Source of the DNA: RYN-124 sp033851845
GTDB taxonomy: Bacteria > Actinomycetota > Actinomycetes > Mycobacteriales > SCTD01
DNA: 64,000 nt
Assembly: GCA_033851845.1 (NCBI GenBank)
Contig: JAWWOH010000104.1
Location: 38,019 to 102,018, forward strand
Direction of reading: 5' to 3'
The translations under genes and the position numbers were made by a program. The notes beneath the pieces are model-generated. The model was given only the letters and a program-made list of their open reading frames with translations. It was not told the DNA's origin and ran no database searches. Shown here piece by piece: positions 33,781-43,977 of this stretch (positions are counted from its first letter, which is position 1; each line of letters starts with the position of its first letter).

Positions 33781-35625
33781 GTGGACCAGCCCGTGGAGAC
33801 CGCCGCCGACCCCCTGGTCGGGCGCCTCCTCGACGGCAGGTACCGCCTCGACCGCCCGATCGCCCGCGGCGGCATGGCGACCGTGTACACGGCCACCGAC
33901 ACCCGACTGGACCGCGTCGTCGCGGTGAAGGTGATGCGGCCCGCGATCGCCGACGACCCCGACTTCGTGGCACGGTTCGCCCGGGAGGCGCGCGCGGCGG
34001 CCCGGCTGTCCAGTCCCGAGGTCGTAGCCGTCCATGACCAGGGCACCGATCCGTCGACCGGCACGGCGTACCTCGTCATGGAGTACGTCGCCGGCAAGAC
34101 GCTGCGCGACGTCATCCGCGACGAGGGACCGCTGACTCCGAGCCGGGCGCTGGCGCTGCTCGAGCCCGTGCTGCGCGCGCTGGCCGCCGCCCACGCCGCC
34201 GGCCTCGTGCACCGCGACGTGAAGCCGGAGAACGTCCTGCTCGGCGACGACGGCCGGGTGAAGGTGGCCGACTTCGGGCTGGCCCGCGCGGTCGAGACCT
34301 CACGCCTGACCGCGAGCCTCGGACTGCTCATGGGCACCGTCGCATACGTCGCGCCGGAGCAGGCGCAGCACGGCCTGGCCGATGCCCGCACCGATGTCTA
34401 CGCGGCCGGCATCCTGCTTTGGGAGATGCTCACCGGCACTCCCCCGTACGCCGGCGACACGCCGCTGTCGGTCGCGATGCGGCACGTCAACGAGGACGTC
34501 CCCCCGCCCTCGCAGGTGGTGCACGGCATCCCGGTCGCTGTCGACGTCCTGACGGTGCGGGCCACCCGACGCGACCCCGACCAGCGGCCCGCCGACGCAG
34601 GAGCGTTCCTGGCCGAGCTGATGGCGGCCCGCGCAACCCTGCCGGCTGCTGCGGCCGAGACCCAGCCGACCCTGGTGGTGCCGCGCGCGGTGGTCGCGGC
34701 CCCGGCTGGGCAGCCGGTCGTCGAGACGATCAGGCCGCAGCGCAAGCGCAAGCGCCGTACCGGGCTGATCGCCTGGATCGCGATCGCCGCCCTCGCCGTG
34801 CTCGCTCTCGGCGGCGGCTGGTACCTCGGCAGCGGCCGCTACACCCACGCGCCATCGGTGCTGAAGATCAGTCAGGCCGCGGCGCAGCAGAAGCTCGCGA
34901 GCGACGGGCTGAAGACCAAGGTCGGGCCGGCGGAGTTCAGCGACACGGTCGCGAAGGGCCTGGTGCTGCGCCAGGACCCGGGACCCAACCACCGGGTGCG
35001 CAAGCACGGCACGGTCACGCTGTTTCTGTCCAAGGGCGCTGACCTGCGGGCGGTGCCCAACGTCGTCGGCTCCACGGTCGCCATCGCCGTCGCCAACCTC
35101 AAGTCGGCCGGCCTGGTGAGCGGCGACGAGATCGACCGGTTCTCGTCGGCCGCCAAGGGCCTGGTCATCGCGACCGACCCACCGGTCGGCACGAAGCTGC
35201 GGCCGAACTCCGTCGTGAAGCTCGTCGTCAGCAAGGGACCTGAGCTCATCCCGGTGCCTGACGTCCAGGGCATGCCGGAGGCCCAGGCGAAGGACACGGT
35301 CAACAAGGCGGGCTTCACGTACACGACCGTGCAGGTCTTCAGCGACACGGTCCCCGCGGGCGTCGTTGCCGACCAGTCCCCGAGCAGCGGCACCGCGCCG
35401 CGCAACTCGAGCATTGCCCTGCAGATCAGCAAGGGACCCGAGCTGGTCGTCGTGCCGAACGTGACCGGGAAGAAGCGCGACGATGCTGTCCAGCAGATCG
35501 AGGCGCTCGGGCTGCAGGCACAGGTGCTCACGCCGTTCGGCGGCGGCAACAAGGTGCACGCTCAGAGCCCCGCTCCGGGGAGCCAGGTGAAGAAGGGCAG
35601 CGTCGTACGCCTGCTCGTCTACTGA
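33781..35625 (+). CDS. membrane Ser/Thr protein kinase with four PASTA domains (PknL/PknB-like)
   Basis: Kinase residues 20-285 with Lys50 (VAVKVM), HRD at 144-146 (VHRDVKPEN), DFG at 164-166 and MGTVAYVAPEQ in the activation segment; one TM helix near residues 322-344; then four extracellular PASTA repeats that bind muropeptides. The GTG at 33781 has TAGACT 8 nt upstream; an ATG at 33751 overlapping the LysM stop is an alternative. The presence of a Rv2175c-like protein and of aroG nearby suggests the PknL orthologue, which carries PASTA domains in corynebacteria. Confidence 0.93.
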   Translation: MDQPVETAADPLVGRLLDGRYRLDRPIARGGMATVYTATDTRLDRVVAVKVMRPAIADDPDFVARFAREARAAARLSSPEVVAVHDQGTDPSTGTAYLVMEYVAGKTLRDVIRDEGPLTPSRALALLEPVLRALAAAHAAGLVHRDVKPENVLLGDDGRVKVADFGLARAVETSRLTASLGLLMGTVAYVAPEQAQHGLADARTDVYAAGILLWEMLTGTPPYAGDTPLSVAMRHVNEDVPPPSQVVHGIPVAVDVLTVRATRRDPDQRPADAGAFLAELMAARATLPAAAAETQPTLVVPRAVVAAPAGQPVVETIRPQRKRKRRTGLIAWIAIAALAVLALGGGWYLGSGRYTHAPSVLKISQAAAQQKLASDGLKTKVGPAEFSDTVAKGLVLRQDPGPNHRVRKHGTVTLFLSKGADLRAVPNVVGSTVAIAVANLKSAGLVSGDEIDRFSSAAKGLVIATDPPVGTKLRPNSVVKLVVSKGPELIPVPDVQGMPEAQAKDTVNKAGFTYTTVQVFSDTVPAGVVADQSPSSGTAPRNSSIALQISKGPELVVVPNVTGKKRDDAVQQIEALGLQAQVLTPFGGGNKVHAQSPAPGSQVKKGSVVRLLVY

Positions 35626-35638
35626 CATCCTGGTAGCC

Positions 35639-36499
35639 GTGCCCCCTCGCAAGCCGTCCCCGGTGGGCGCCCACGTCTTCGTGGGCGCGGGGCTGCCGAA
35701 GGCGCTCGCGTACGCCGCCGAGATCGGCGCGCAGGTGATTCAGGTCTTCGTCTCCAACCCGCGTGGCTGGGCGCCCAGTGCCGGCAACCCCGCGCACGAC
35801 GAGGCCTTCAAGGCGCACACCGCGGCCGCCGCGATGCCTGTCTACGTGCATGCGCCGTACCTGGTGAACTTCGGCTCCCCCACCGAGGCGACCTGCCGAA
35901 AGTCCGTCGAGTCCGTGACGCACGCGATGAAGCGCGGGATGGCGATCGGTGCAAAGGGCGTCGTGGTGCACGCCGGCAGCGCCGTCGCCGGCGCGCATCG
36001 CGACGACGCGATGAAGCAGCTGCGCGAGCACCTCCTGCCCCTCCTCGACGCGGCGGACCCCGAGGGACCCAAGCTGCTCGTCGAGCCGACCGCGGGCGGC
36101 AAGGGCGCCCTGTGCGCGACGGTCGACCAGCTGGCACCGTGGTTCGCCGAGCTCGACGACCACCCGATGCTCGGTGTCTGCCTCGACACCTGCCACCTGT
36201 ACGCCGCCGGCCACGACCTCGCCGCTCCCGGCGGCGCGAAGAAGACCCTCGACCTGCTGGTGAAGACGGTCGGCCGGGGTCGGCTCGGCCTCGTGCACGC
36301 CAACGACTCCAAGGACCCACTCGGCTCCGGCCGCGACCGGCACGCATCGATCGGCGACGGGCACATCGGCAAGGACATGTTCGCGGAGCTGTTCCGGCAC
36401 CCGGCGACGCGCGGTGTGCCGGTCCTGGTCGAGACGCCAGGCGATGCCGCTTCCCACCGCCGCGACATCGAGATCCTGACGTCCCTGCGCGACGCGTGA
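35639..36499 (+). CDS. nfo: endonuclease IV (AP endonuclease family 2)
   Basis: Cuts DNA at abasic sites in base-excision repair. The TIM barrel with three-zinc site is complete at 286 aa: VHAPYLVNFGSP, VVVHAGS, LLVEPTAGG, VCLDTCHLYAAGHD, LVHANDSKDPLGSGRDRH and VLVETPG. GTG start 13 nt after the kinase stop. Its stop overlaps the transporter gene's GTG. Confidence 0.93.
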   Translation: MPPRKPSPVGAHVFVGAGLPKALAYAAEIGAQVIQVFVSNPRGWAPSAGNPAHDEAFKAHTAAAAMPVYVHAPYLVNFGSPTEATCRKSVESVTHAMKRGMAIGAKGVVVHAGSAVAGAHRDDAMKQLREHLLPLLDAADPEGPKLLVEPTAGGKGALCATVDQLAPWFAELDDHPMLGVCLDTCHLYAAGHDLAAPGGAKKTLDLLVKTVGRGRLGLVHANDSKDPLGSGRDRHASIGDGHIGKDMFAELFRHPATRGVPVLVETPGDAASHRRDIEILTSLRDA

Positions 36500-37368
36500 G
36501 AGCCCCCGCTCTCGCGCTGATCGCCGTCACGGCCGTCTGGGGGTCGACGTTCGTCGTCGTCAAGGACTCGGTCGAGAAGATGCCGGTGACCGACTTCCTC
36601 ACCTGGCGGTTCGCGCTCGCCGCGCTCGCGATGCTGGTGGTCCGTCCGCGCGCTGTCGGCAGCCTGGGGCCAGGGGGGCGACGCGCCGGCGTGCTCATCG
36701 GCCTGGCGCTCGGCGCCGGCTACCTGCTGCAGACCCTCGGGCTTCAGACGACCCCCGCCGCCGTCAGCGGCTTCATCACCGGAATGTTCGTCGTGCTGAC
36801 CCCGCTCGCCGCCGCGGTGCTGCTCCGCAAGCCGCCCGACCGGACCGCGTGGGCCGCCGTCGGCCTCGCGACCGCAGGCCTGGGCTTCCTGGCGCTGCAC
36901 GGCTTCACGGTCGGTCGCGGCGAGCTGCTCACCCTGGGCTGCGCGGCGGCGTTCGCGCTGCACATCGTCGGTCTCGGGCGCTGGGCATCGGCGTACGACG
37001 TCTACGGGCTCGCTGTTCTCCAGCTCCTGACCGTCGCCGGAACGTGCGCGGTGGTCGCGGTCCCGGGCGGGTTGGCGATGCCACCGGATGCGCAGGTCTG
37101 GGGCGCGCTCGCGCTCACCGCCCTGGCGGCGACGGCCATCGCGTTCGTCGTGCAGACGTGGGCCCAGGCGCACCTGGCGCCGACGCGCGCTGCGGTGATC
37201 ATGACGATGGAGCCGGTGTTCGCGGGGTTGTTCGCCGTGGTGGCTGCCGGCGAGCACCTCGGTCCCCGCACGCTCACCGGTGCGGTCCTCGTGCTCGCCG
37301 CGATGATCCTGACCGAGGTGGGCCCGCGGCGGGGCGCGGAGGGCGAGGTAGAGCGGCTGGAGGTCTGA
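36496..37368 (+). CDS. EamA/DMT-family transporter
   Basis: A 290-residue protein with ten hydrophobic segments in two EamA repeats; first repeat begins LIAVTAVWGSTFVVVKDSV, second ends VFAGLFAVVAAGEHLG with the typical P-x-x-A motif. The family exports amino acids, nucleobases or other metabolites; substrate unknown. GTG overlaps the nfo stop. Confidence 0.9.
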   Translation: MRAPALALIAVTAVWGSTFVVVKDSVEKMPVTDFLTWRFALAALAMLVVRPRAVGSLGPGGRRAGVLIGLALGAGYLLQTLGLQTTPAAVSGFITGMFVVLTPLAAAVLLRKPPDRTAWAAVGLATAGLGFLALHGFTVGRGELLTLGCAAAFALHIVGLGRWASAYDVYGLAVLQLLTVAGTCAVVAVPGGLAMPPDAQVWGALALTALAATAIAFVVQTWAQAHLAPTRAAVIMTMEPVFAGLFAVVAAGEHLGPRTLTGAVLVLAAMILTEVGPRRGAEGEVERLEV

Positions 37369-37393
37369 CGCCGGCAGGAGAAGCCCCGCCGGC

Positions 37394-39004
37394 ATGGAAG
37401 TGAGTCACATGCGCCTCCTGCCCCGTCGCCGCCTCGCGGTCCTCACCGCCCTGGCGTCCTTCGCCGCTCTCACGCTGGCCGTCTCCGCCAGTGCGGGAGT
37501 CAGCGCGCCGCGCGGCGCGGCCTGGGTCCCGACGTACACCAACTACACGCCGACCACGCTGTCCGGCGAGGACCCGACGGCCGACACGATGCTGGGCCAC
37601 GACGCGGGCGAGCCGTCGATCGGTGTCGACCACCGCACCGGAAAGGTGATGTACCAAGCGGTCCTGCAGACGATCCAGGCGACCTTCGACGACCAGACCA
37701 TGCCGGCCAAGGTCACCTGGAAGGACGTGACCGACCCCATCGAGGGCGTCGAGACGCTCGACCCGATCCTGTTCACCGACTCCGTGACGGGCCGCACCTG
37801 GGTGTCGCAGCTGATGCCGCCCTGCAGCGTCGCGTCCTTCACCGACACCGACGGCGAGGATCTCGTCCCCGGCGCCAAGGGCTCGGGCTGGACGCGGTCG
37901 ACGGGATGTGGGCTGGGCGCCAACTTCGACCACCAGGCGATCAGTGCCGGCCCGGCGCCGGCCGGCGTACCGACGACGTACGGCAACAACCGCGCCGTCT
38001 ACTACTGCTCGCACGTCGTGGTCGAGGCGACCTGCGCGCGCAGCCTCGACGGCGGCATCACGTTCCCGCAGAGCGCCGTCGCCTACACCTTCGACACCAC
38101 CGACCCCAACGGCTGCTCCGGCCTGCACGGGCACCTGAAGATCGCACCGGACGGCACGGCGTACCTCCCGAACTTCCAGTGCTTCGCCCCGGACGGACCG
38201 CCGCGGGCCGCGCTCGTCGTCGCCGACCCAGGTCCCGTGCTCTCGTTCCAGGTGCGCCGGCTCCCCAAGACGACGACGACAGCCGACTTCGACTCCGACC
38301 CCGCGGTCGGCATCGACGCCGCCGGCACGGCCTACGTCGCCTGGGAGGACGCGACCAGCAACCTGCAGGTCGCCGTGACCAAGGACCGCGCCAAGACCTA
38401 CACCGACATCCAGGACATCGGGAAGCCGTTCCACATCAAGAACGCCACGATGCCGGCAGTCGTCGGCGGCAGCGCGGGCCGGGCCGCGGTCGCCTTCCTC
38501 GGTACGCCGACAGAGGCGCCGAAGGCCAAGGACGGCAAGCCGGAGAACAACCTGCGCTCGTTCGATCCGGACCGCGGGGATCCCAAGGGCGGCTGGCACC
38601 TGTACGTCGCGACGACCTACGACTACGGCAAGCACTGGGCGACCGTCGACGCGACGCCCACCGACCCGGTGCAGCGCGACTGCATCTGGTGGGGCGACGT
38701 CGACAGCGCACGCATCCCGACCGGCGACAAGAGCTGCTCGAGCAGCCCCGACCGCAACCTGCTCGACTTCATGGACATCTCCGTCGACAAGACCGGGCGC
38801 GTCGTCGTCGGGTACGCCGACGGCTGCGTCGGTCGTTGCGTGAAGGACGCCGGCTTCCACTCGTACACGACAGCGGGTGGCGGAACGGGCAAGGACGACA
38901 ACGCGACGATCGCGCGGCAGACCTGTGGGCGGGGGCTGTACGCCGGCTACGACCGCTCGCCGGCCGGCCCGTTGATGACCTGCGCGGGGCACCGCCGCGG
39001 CTAG
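37394..39004 (+). CDS. secreted BNR/propeller-like protein, cysteine-containing
   Basis: Exported protein of about 535 aa: signal peptide with RLLPRRRLAVLTALASFAAL and cleavage near VSASA, then a beta-propeller-like body with short aspartate-box-like turns (RSLDGGITFP, YDYGKHWATV). Mature region has about a dozen Cys, unusual for actinobacterial exports and suggesting disulfides. Related in style to the BNR protein at 21458 but lacking a sorting signal, so it is probably released. ATG 37409 is an alternative start. Function unknown. Confidence 0.72.
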   Translation: MEVSHMRLLPRRRLAVLTALASFAALTLAVSASAGVSAPRGAAWVPTYTNYTPTTLSGEDPTADTMLGHDAGEPSIGVDHRTGKVMYQAVLQTIQATFDDQTMPAKVTWKDVTDPIEGVETLDPILFTDSVTGRTWVSQLMPPCSVASFTDTDGEDLVPGAKGSGWTRSTGCGLGANFDHQAISAGPAPAGVPTTYGNNRAVYYCSHVVVEATCARSLDGGITFPQSAVAYTFDTTDPNGCSGLHGHLKIAPDGTAYLPNFQCFAPDGPPRAALVVADPGPVLSFQVRRLPKTTTTADFDSDPAVGIDAAGTAYVAWEDATSNLQVAVTKDRAKTYTDIQDIGKPFHIKNATMPAVVGGSAGRAAVAFLGTPTEAPKAKDGKPENNLRSFDPDRGDPKGGWHLYVATTYDYGKHWATVDATPTDPVQRDCIWWGDVDSARIPTGDKSCSSSPDRNLLDFMDISVDKTGRVVVGYADGCVGRCVKDAGFHSYTTAGGGTGKDDNATIARQTCGRGLYAGYDRSPAGPLMTCAGHRRG

Positions 39005-39023
39005 CGCGATCTAGGCTGGCCGC

Positions 39024-40049
39024 ATGGTCGTCGTCATGCGGACCGGAGCCGCGCCGGAGGAGATCGACGCCGTCGTCGCGCGGGTCGAGAGCGCGGGCGG
39101 CTCGGCGTTCGTCAGCCGCGGCGTGCAGCGCACGATCGTCGGCCTCGTCGGCGACATCGCGGCGTTCCAGTCGCTCAACCTGCGCGCGATGCCGGGCGTC
39201 GGGGACGTCGTACGGGTCTCCAAGCCTTACAAGCTGGTCAGCCGCGAGCACCACCCGGAAGCGACGACGATCCAGGTCGGCGGCGTGCCCATCGGGCCGG
39301 ACACCTTCACGCTCATCGCGGGACCGTGTGCCGTCGAGACGGCCGACCAGACCCTCGAGTCGGCGCGGATGGCGCAGCAGGCCGGCGCCTCACTGCTGCG
39401 CGGTGGGGCGTTCAAGCCGCGCACCTCGCCGTACGCCTTCCAGGGCCTCGGCGAGAAGGGACTGCGCATCCTCGCCGACGTGCGCGAGGAGACCGGCATG
39501 CCGATCGTCACCGAGATCGTCGACGCGCACGACGTCGAGCTGGTCGCGGAGTACGCCGACATGCTGCAGGTCGGCACCCGCAACATGCAGAACTTCGCCC
39601 TCCTCCAGGCGGTGGGCGGTGCCGGCAAGCCGGTGATGATCAAGCGCGGCATGACGGCGACGTACGAGGAGTGGCTGATGGCGGCGGAATACGTCGCGCA
39701 GCGCGGCAACCTCGACATCGTGCTGTGCGAGCGGGGCATCCGCACGTTCGAGTCGGCCACCCGCAACACGCTCGACATCGCGGCGGTGCCGATGGTGCAC
39801 GCGCTGTCGCACCTGCCGGTCGTCGTGGACCCGTCGCACTCCGCCGGTCGCCGCGACCTCGTCGTGCCGCTGACGCGAGCCGCGATCGGCGCGGGCGCAG
39901 ACGCCGTCATCGTCGACGTGCACCCCGACCCGACCGCCGCGCTGTGCGACGGCCCGCAGGCGCTGTACGGCGAGGAGCTCGACCAGCTGGCCGCCGCCTG
40001 CCGCGACCTGCCGCCGATGGTCGGCCGCCGGCTCACCACCCAGGATTAG
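39024..40049 (+). CDS. aroF: DAHP synthase, type I-beta with N-terminal ferredoxin-like regulatory domain
   Basis: First step of aromatic amino-acid synthesis. An N-terminal ACT/ferredoxin-like domain (residues 1-70) precedes the KDO8P/DAHP synthase barrel: TLIAGPCAVETADQTL, GAFKPRTSPYAFQGLG, GTRNMQNFALLQAVG, KRGMTATYEEW and VVVDPSHSAGRRDLV. This is the Thermotoga/Bacillus type, unrelated in sequence to the type II enzyme encoded at 42530. ATG is 6 nt after TAGGCT, so probably leaderless. Confidence 0.93.
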   Translation: MVVVMRTGAAPEEIDAVVARVESAGGSAFVSRGVQRTIVGLVGDIAAFQSLNLRAMPGVGDVVRVSKPYKLVSREHHPEATTIQVGGVPIGPDTFTLIAGPCAVETADQTLESARMAQQAGASLLRGGAFKPRTSPYAFQGLGEKGLRILADVREETGMPIVTEIVDAHDVELVAEYADMLQVGTRNMQNFALLQAVGGAGKPVMIKRGMTATYEEWLMAAEYVAQRGNLDIVLCERGIRTFESATRNTLDIAAVPMVHALSHLPVVVDPSHSAGRRDLVVPLTRAAIGAGADAVIVDVHPDPTAALCDGPQALYGEELDQLAAACRDLPPMVGRRLTTQD

Positions 40050-40069
40050 CGCGGCCGGCTCACGTTGCC

Positions 40070-40123
40070 AAGATCTTCCCCGACCTGTCCCGGTGATAGC
40101 CGGTGCGGATGGCCGAAGATCTT
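40070..40123. repeat. intergenic inverted repeat 2 (9-bp arms)
   Basis: AAGATCTTC (40070-40078) pairs with GAAGATCTT (40115-40123), with a small inner stem CCGG/CCGG around TGATAG (40090-40103). The second arm is itself palindromic. It lies between the convergent aroF and threonine aldolase genes, where a bidirectional terminator would fit, though no T-tract is present. Confidence 0.65.
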
Positions 40124-40138
40124 CGTCCGGCGGGTGAA

Positions 40139-41137
<999 letters not shown>

Positions 41138-41154
41138 CGACCTAAGGTATCCGC
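41138..41154. promoter_or_regulatory. overlapping divergent -10 boxes (TAAGGTA)
   Basis: The two start codons (GTG at 41137 minus, GTG at 41155 plus) are only 17 bp apart. TAAGGTA at 41143-41149 reads TAAGGT on the plus strand and TACCTT on the minus strand, each 6 nt before its start codon. This predicts a single symmetric promoter firing two leaderless transcripts in opposite directions. Confidence 0.6.
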
Positions 41155-42516
41155 GTGGCAGACCTGCGCAGGGCGCCGGGCTTGTCCGCGGAGGACGTCT
41201 CGGCGGCGGTCCGGATCCACGCCGACCGGGTCCACGACTTCGCCCGCCGGCTGGGCTGCAGCGGCGCCGCGGCGGTCGAGGTCGTCGAGACGAGCGCGCT
41301 GGACCTGGTCGAGGCGGTCGCTACCGCGCCCCACACCGTTCCGGACCTCGTCGGCTGGTGGTTCGGCCGGGCCCGGGCCCTCGGGCGGCGGGTGTCGGAC
41401 ACCCGGCACGACCCGCCGCTCGGCGGGGGCGTCCTGTCTGCGGACCGCGACCAGGTCGTTCTGGCCGAGACGCTCGACACGCTGCCGGAGCGCGAGCGGG
41501 TCGCGCTGCTGCTCCGCGACTCCTACGCGCTGTCCGCTCCCTCCGTGGCGGTGGCGCTCGGCACCGAGGTCGACGCGGCTATGGAGACGGTCGGCCGGGC
41601 GCGGCTCGCGTTCCTGGCCTCTGTCGGCGACGAGGACGTCCTCCCGACCGCAGGGCATGCCGTGCAGCTCAGCGCGCTGGCGCGGCTCGCCGAGGGCGGC
41701 CCGGTGGCGGCGGCCGACGCGACCGCACGTCGCCACGCCCAGGCCTGCGCCATGTGTCGGAGCGTGAGCGACGCGCAGTCACGAGCGCATCAGATGCTGG
41801 CCGGCCTCACGGTCGTCGCTCTCCCCGAGGAGCTGCGCAGCGGCGTGCTCGGCCGCGTCGACGCGCAGGCTCGAGCGGCTCTGCCGCTGGCAGCGGAGCT
41901 CGTCCTCAACGACGACGACCTGCTCGACGACGCACCGAGCCGTTGGCTGGTCCCCCTGTACGCGGTGCTGGGCCTGATCGCCGCCGTCGTCGTGGGCACG
42001 ATCCTGGGACTGTTCCTCAGCCGCGGCAGCAGCGGCACATCGGCGAGCTCGAACAACGATCCCAACGTGCTGCCCGAGGTGACGGGCAAGCCGGTGCCGA
42101 CCGAGAGCCCGCTGCCGACGGCGTTCCCGACGCTCTCGGGCAACCCGAGCCCGACGGTGTTCGTCGTGAGCCCGACACCGTCACCGGGCTCGGCGAGCCG
42201 GGCCCCGTCATCGACCGGCGCACCTGAACCGGCGACGGAGCCGCTCGCGCTGACCGCCGACCCGTCCAGCGGGCCCAATGGCACGACCGTCACCCTGCAG
42301 GGCACCGGCTGGTTGCCCCGGGGAACGGTCGCGATCGACTACCTCGATCCGCTCGGACGGCAGACCGGCTCGCACGCCAGCGCGACCGTCGACGCCCGTG
42401 GCCGGTTCACCACGACGCTGTCGGCGCAGGACCCGGCCAACCTGCCCGGCCGGCACACCATCCGCGCGACGGACGGGACGCAGACTCTCTCCACGACGTT
42501 CGACGCGAGCGGCTGA
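41155..42516 (+). CDS. sigma-70/ECF-like regulator fused to zinc anti-sigma motif, TM helix and extracellular Ig-like domain
   Basis: A 453-residue single polypeptide. Residues about 15-85 look like a degenerate sigma-2 region; residues 100-158 are a sigma-4-type helix-turn-helix (ETLDTLPERERVALLLRDSY, then SVAVALGTEVDAAMETVGRA). H194, C198 and C201 form HxxxCxxC, the zinc anti-sigma (ZAS) motif. A TM helix spans about 265-288, followed by a Pro/Ser/Thr linker and a C-terminal IPT/Ig-like domain (about 358-450). It reads as a sigma factor tethered by its own anti-sigma and sensor. Alternatively the sigma part has lost promoter binding and acts as a scaffold. Confidence 0.75.
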   Translation: MADLRRAPGLSAEDVSAAVRIHADRVHDFARRLGCSGAAAVEVVETSALDLVEAVATAPHTVPDLVGWWFGRARALGRRVSDTRHDPPLGGGVLSADRDQVVLAETLDTLPERERVALLLRDSYALSAPSVAVALGTEVDAAMETVGRARLAFLASVGDEDVLPTAGHAVQLSALARLAEGGPVAAADATARRHAQACAMCRSVSDAQSRAHQMLAGLTVVALPEELRSGVLGRVDAQARAALPLAAELVLNDDDLLDDAPSRWLVPLYAVLGLIAAVVVGTILGLFLSRGSSGTSASSNNDPNVLPEVTGKPVPTESPLPTAFPTLSGNPSPTVFVVSPTPSPGSASRAPSSTGAPEPATEPLALTADPSSGPNGTTVTLQGTGWLPRGTVAIDYLDPLGRQTGSHASATVDARGRFTTTLSAQDPANLPGRHTIRATDGTQTLSTTFDASG

Positions 42517-42529
42517 CCACCACGACCCG

Positions 42530-43876
42530 TCAGCGCGACAGCCGCAGCTGGAGCATCTCCGCGACCAGGAAGGCCAGCTCGAGCGCCTGGCTGGTGTTCA
42601 GCCGCGGGTCGCACGCCGTCTCGTAACGATGCGCCAGGTCGGCGTCGGTCAGCTCGTGCGCACCGCCCAGGCACTCAGTGACGTTGTCGCCGGTGAGCTC
42701 GACATGCACACCGCCGGGGTGCGTTCCGAGGGAGGCGTGCACTTCGAAGAACCCGCGCACCTCGTCCATGACATCGTCGAAGTGCCGGGTCTTGTAGCCG
42801 CTGGCCGTCTCCTGCGTGTTGCCGTGCATCGGATCGCAGGTCCAGACAACGGCCCCGGGGCCGCGCTCCTGCTCGACGGCACCGATGATCGGCGGCAACC
42901 GGTCGCGCACCTGCCCGGCACCCATCCGCGTGATGAGGGTGAGCCGACCCGGCACGGCATTCGGGTCGAGGCGGTCGACGAGAGCGACGACGTCATCGGG
43001 TGACGCGTTGGGTCCGACCTTGACGCCGATCGGGTTCGCGATGCGGCTGATCAGCTCGACGTGGGCGCCGTCGAGGGCACGGGTGCGCTCACCGACCCAC
43101 AGCAGGTGCCCCGACAGGCCGTACGGCAACCCGGTCTGCTCGTCCATGCGGGTCAGCGCGCGTTCGTACTCCAGCAGCAGCGCCTCGTGGCTGGCGTAGA
43201 GCTCCACGCCGTGCGTCTGCGGCATCTCCTGCAGGTCGAGCCCGCACGCCCGCATAAAGGCGAGCGCGCGGTCGATGTCGCGCGCCAGGATCTCGTATCG
43301 CTGCCCGGCCGGCGACCGTCGTACGAAGTCCTTGTTCCAGTCGTGCACAGCGGTCAGATCGGCGTAGCCACCCGTCGCGAGCGAGCGGATCAGGTTGAGT
43401 GCGGCGGCGCTGTTGGCGTACGCACGCACCATCCGCGTGGGGTCCGGTGTCCGGTCGCCGTGGAGCTCGTTGACGGCATCACCGCGGTACGACGGAAGCC
43501 CGGTCGCCTGCTCGATGTCGGCGGATCGCGGCTTCGCGTACTGCCCCGCCAGCCGACCGACCTTGACCACCGGGACGCTCGCGCCGTAGGTCAGCACCAC
43601 CGCCATCTGCAGCAGCGTGCGCAGCTTGTTCCGCAGGCCCTCGTCGGTGTTGGCAGCGAAGGTCTCGGCACAGTCACCGCCCTGCAGCAGGAACGCCTCG
43701 CCACGGGCGACCGCGGCGAGCCGTTGGGTCAGGGTGTCGCACTCGCGTGGCAGCACGAGCGGCGGAACGGTGGACAGGGTCTCGTAGACCTCGGCGAGCG
43801 CCAGCGGATCGGGCCAGGCCGGTTGCTGGGCAGCGGGAAGGGCACGCCAGCGGTCCAGATCCTCGAGGTCGAGCAC
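42530..43876 (-). CDS. aroG: DAHP synthase, type II
   Basis: Plant-like type II 3-deoxy-7-phosphoheptulonate synthase, 448 aa, as M. tuberculosis AroG. Motifs: LLQGGDCAETF, VVKVGRLAGQYAKPRS, VYRGDAVNE-like LPSYRGDAVNELHG, RIANPIGVKVGP, WTCDPMHGNT and VHVELTGDNVTECLGG. GTG start with TAGCCT 7 nt upstream, so probably leaderless. No Trp-rich leader peptide is found ahead, in contrast to some streptomycete homologues. Confidence 0.95.
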   Translation of the reverse strand: MLDLEDLDRWRALPAAQQPAWPDPLALAEVYETLSTVPPLVLPRECDTLTQRLAAVARGEAFLLQGGDCAETFAANTDEGLRNKLRTLLQMAVVLTYGASVPVVKVGRLAGQYAKPRSADIEQATGLPSYRGDAVNELHGDRTPDPTRMVRAYANSAAALNLIRSLATGGYADLTAVHDWNKDFVRRSPAGQRYEILARDIDRALAFMRACGLDLQEMPQTHGVELYASHEALLLEYERALTRMDEQTGLPYGLSGHLLWVGERTRALDGAHVELISRIANPIGVKVGPNASPDDVVALVDRLDPNAVPGRLTLITRMGAGQVRDRLPPIIGAVEQERGPGAVVWTCDPMHGNTQETASGYKTRHFDDVMDEVRGFFEVHASLGTHPGGVHVELTGDNVTECLGGAHELTDADLAHRYETACDPRLNTSQALELAFLVAEMLQLRLSR

Positions 43877-43977
43877 GGAGTCGAGGCTAGTGCGGACCAG
43901 TACGGCGGTTTCGCTGATGGGCGCGCTTTGTCGGTCTAACCTGGTCCGACCGCCCGCGAGGTGGAGGAGGACGACGC

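Noticed and set aside
43877..43977. Trp-rich leader peptide ahead of the type II DAHP synthase
   Set aside because: No short ORF with tandem Trp codons was found, and TAGCCT 7 nt before the GTG indicates a leaderless gene.
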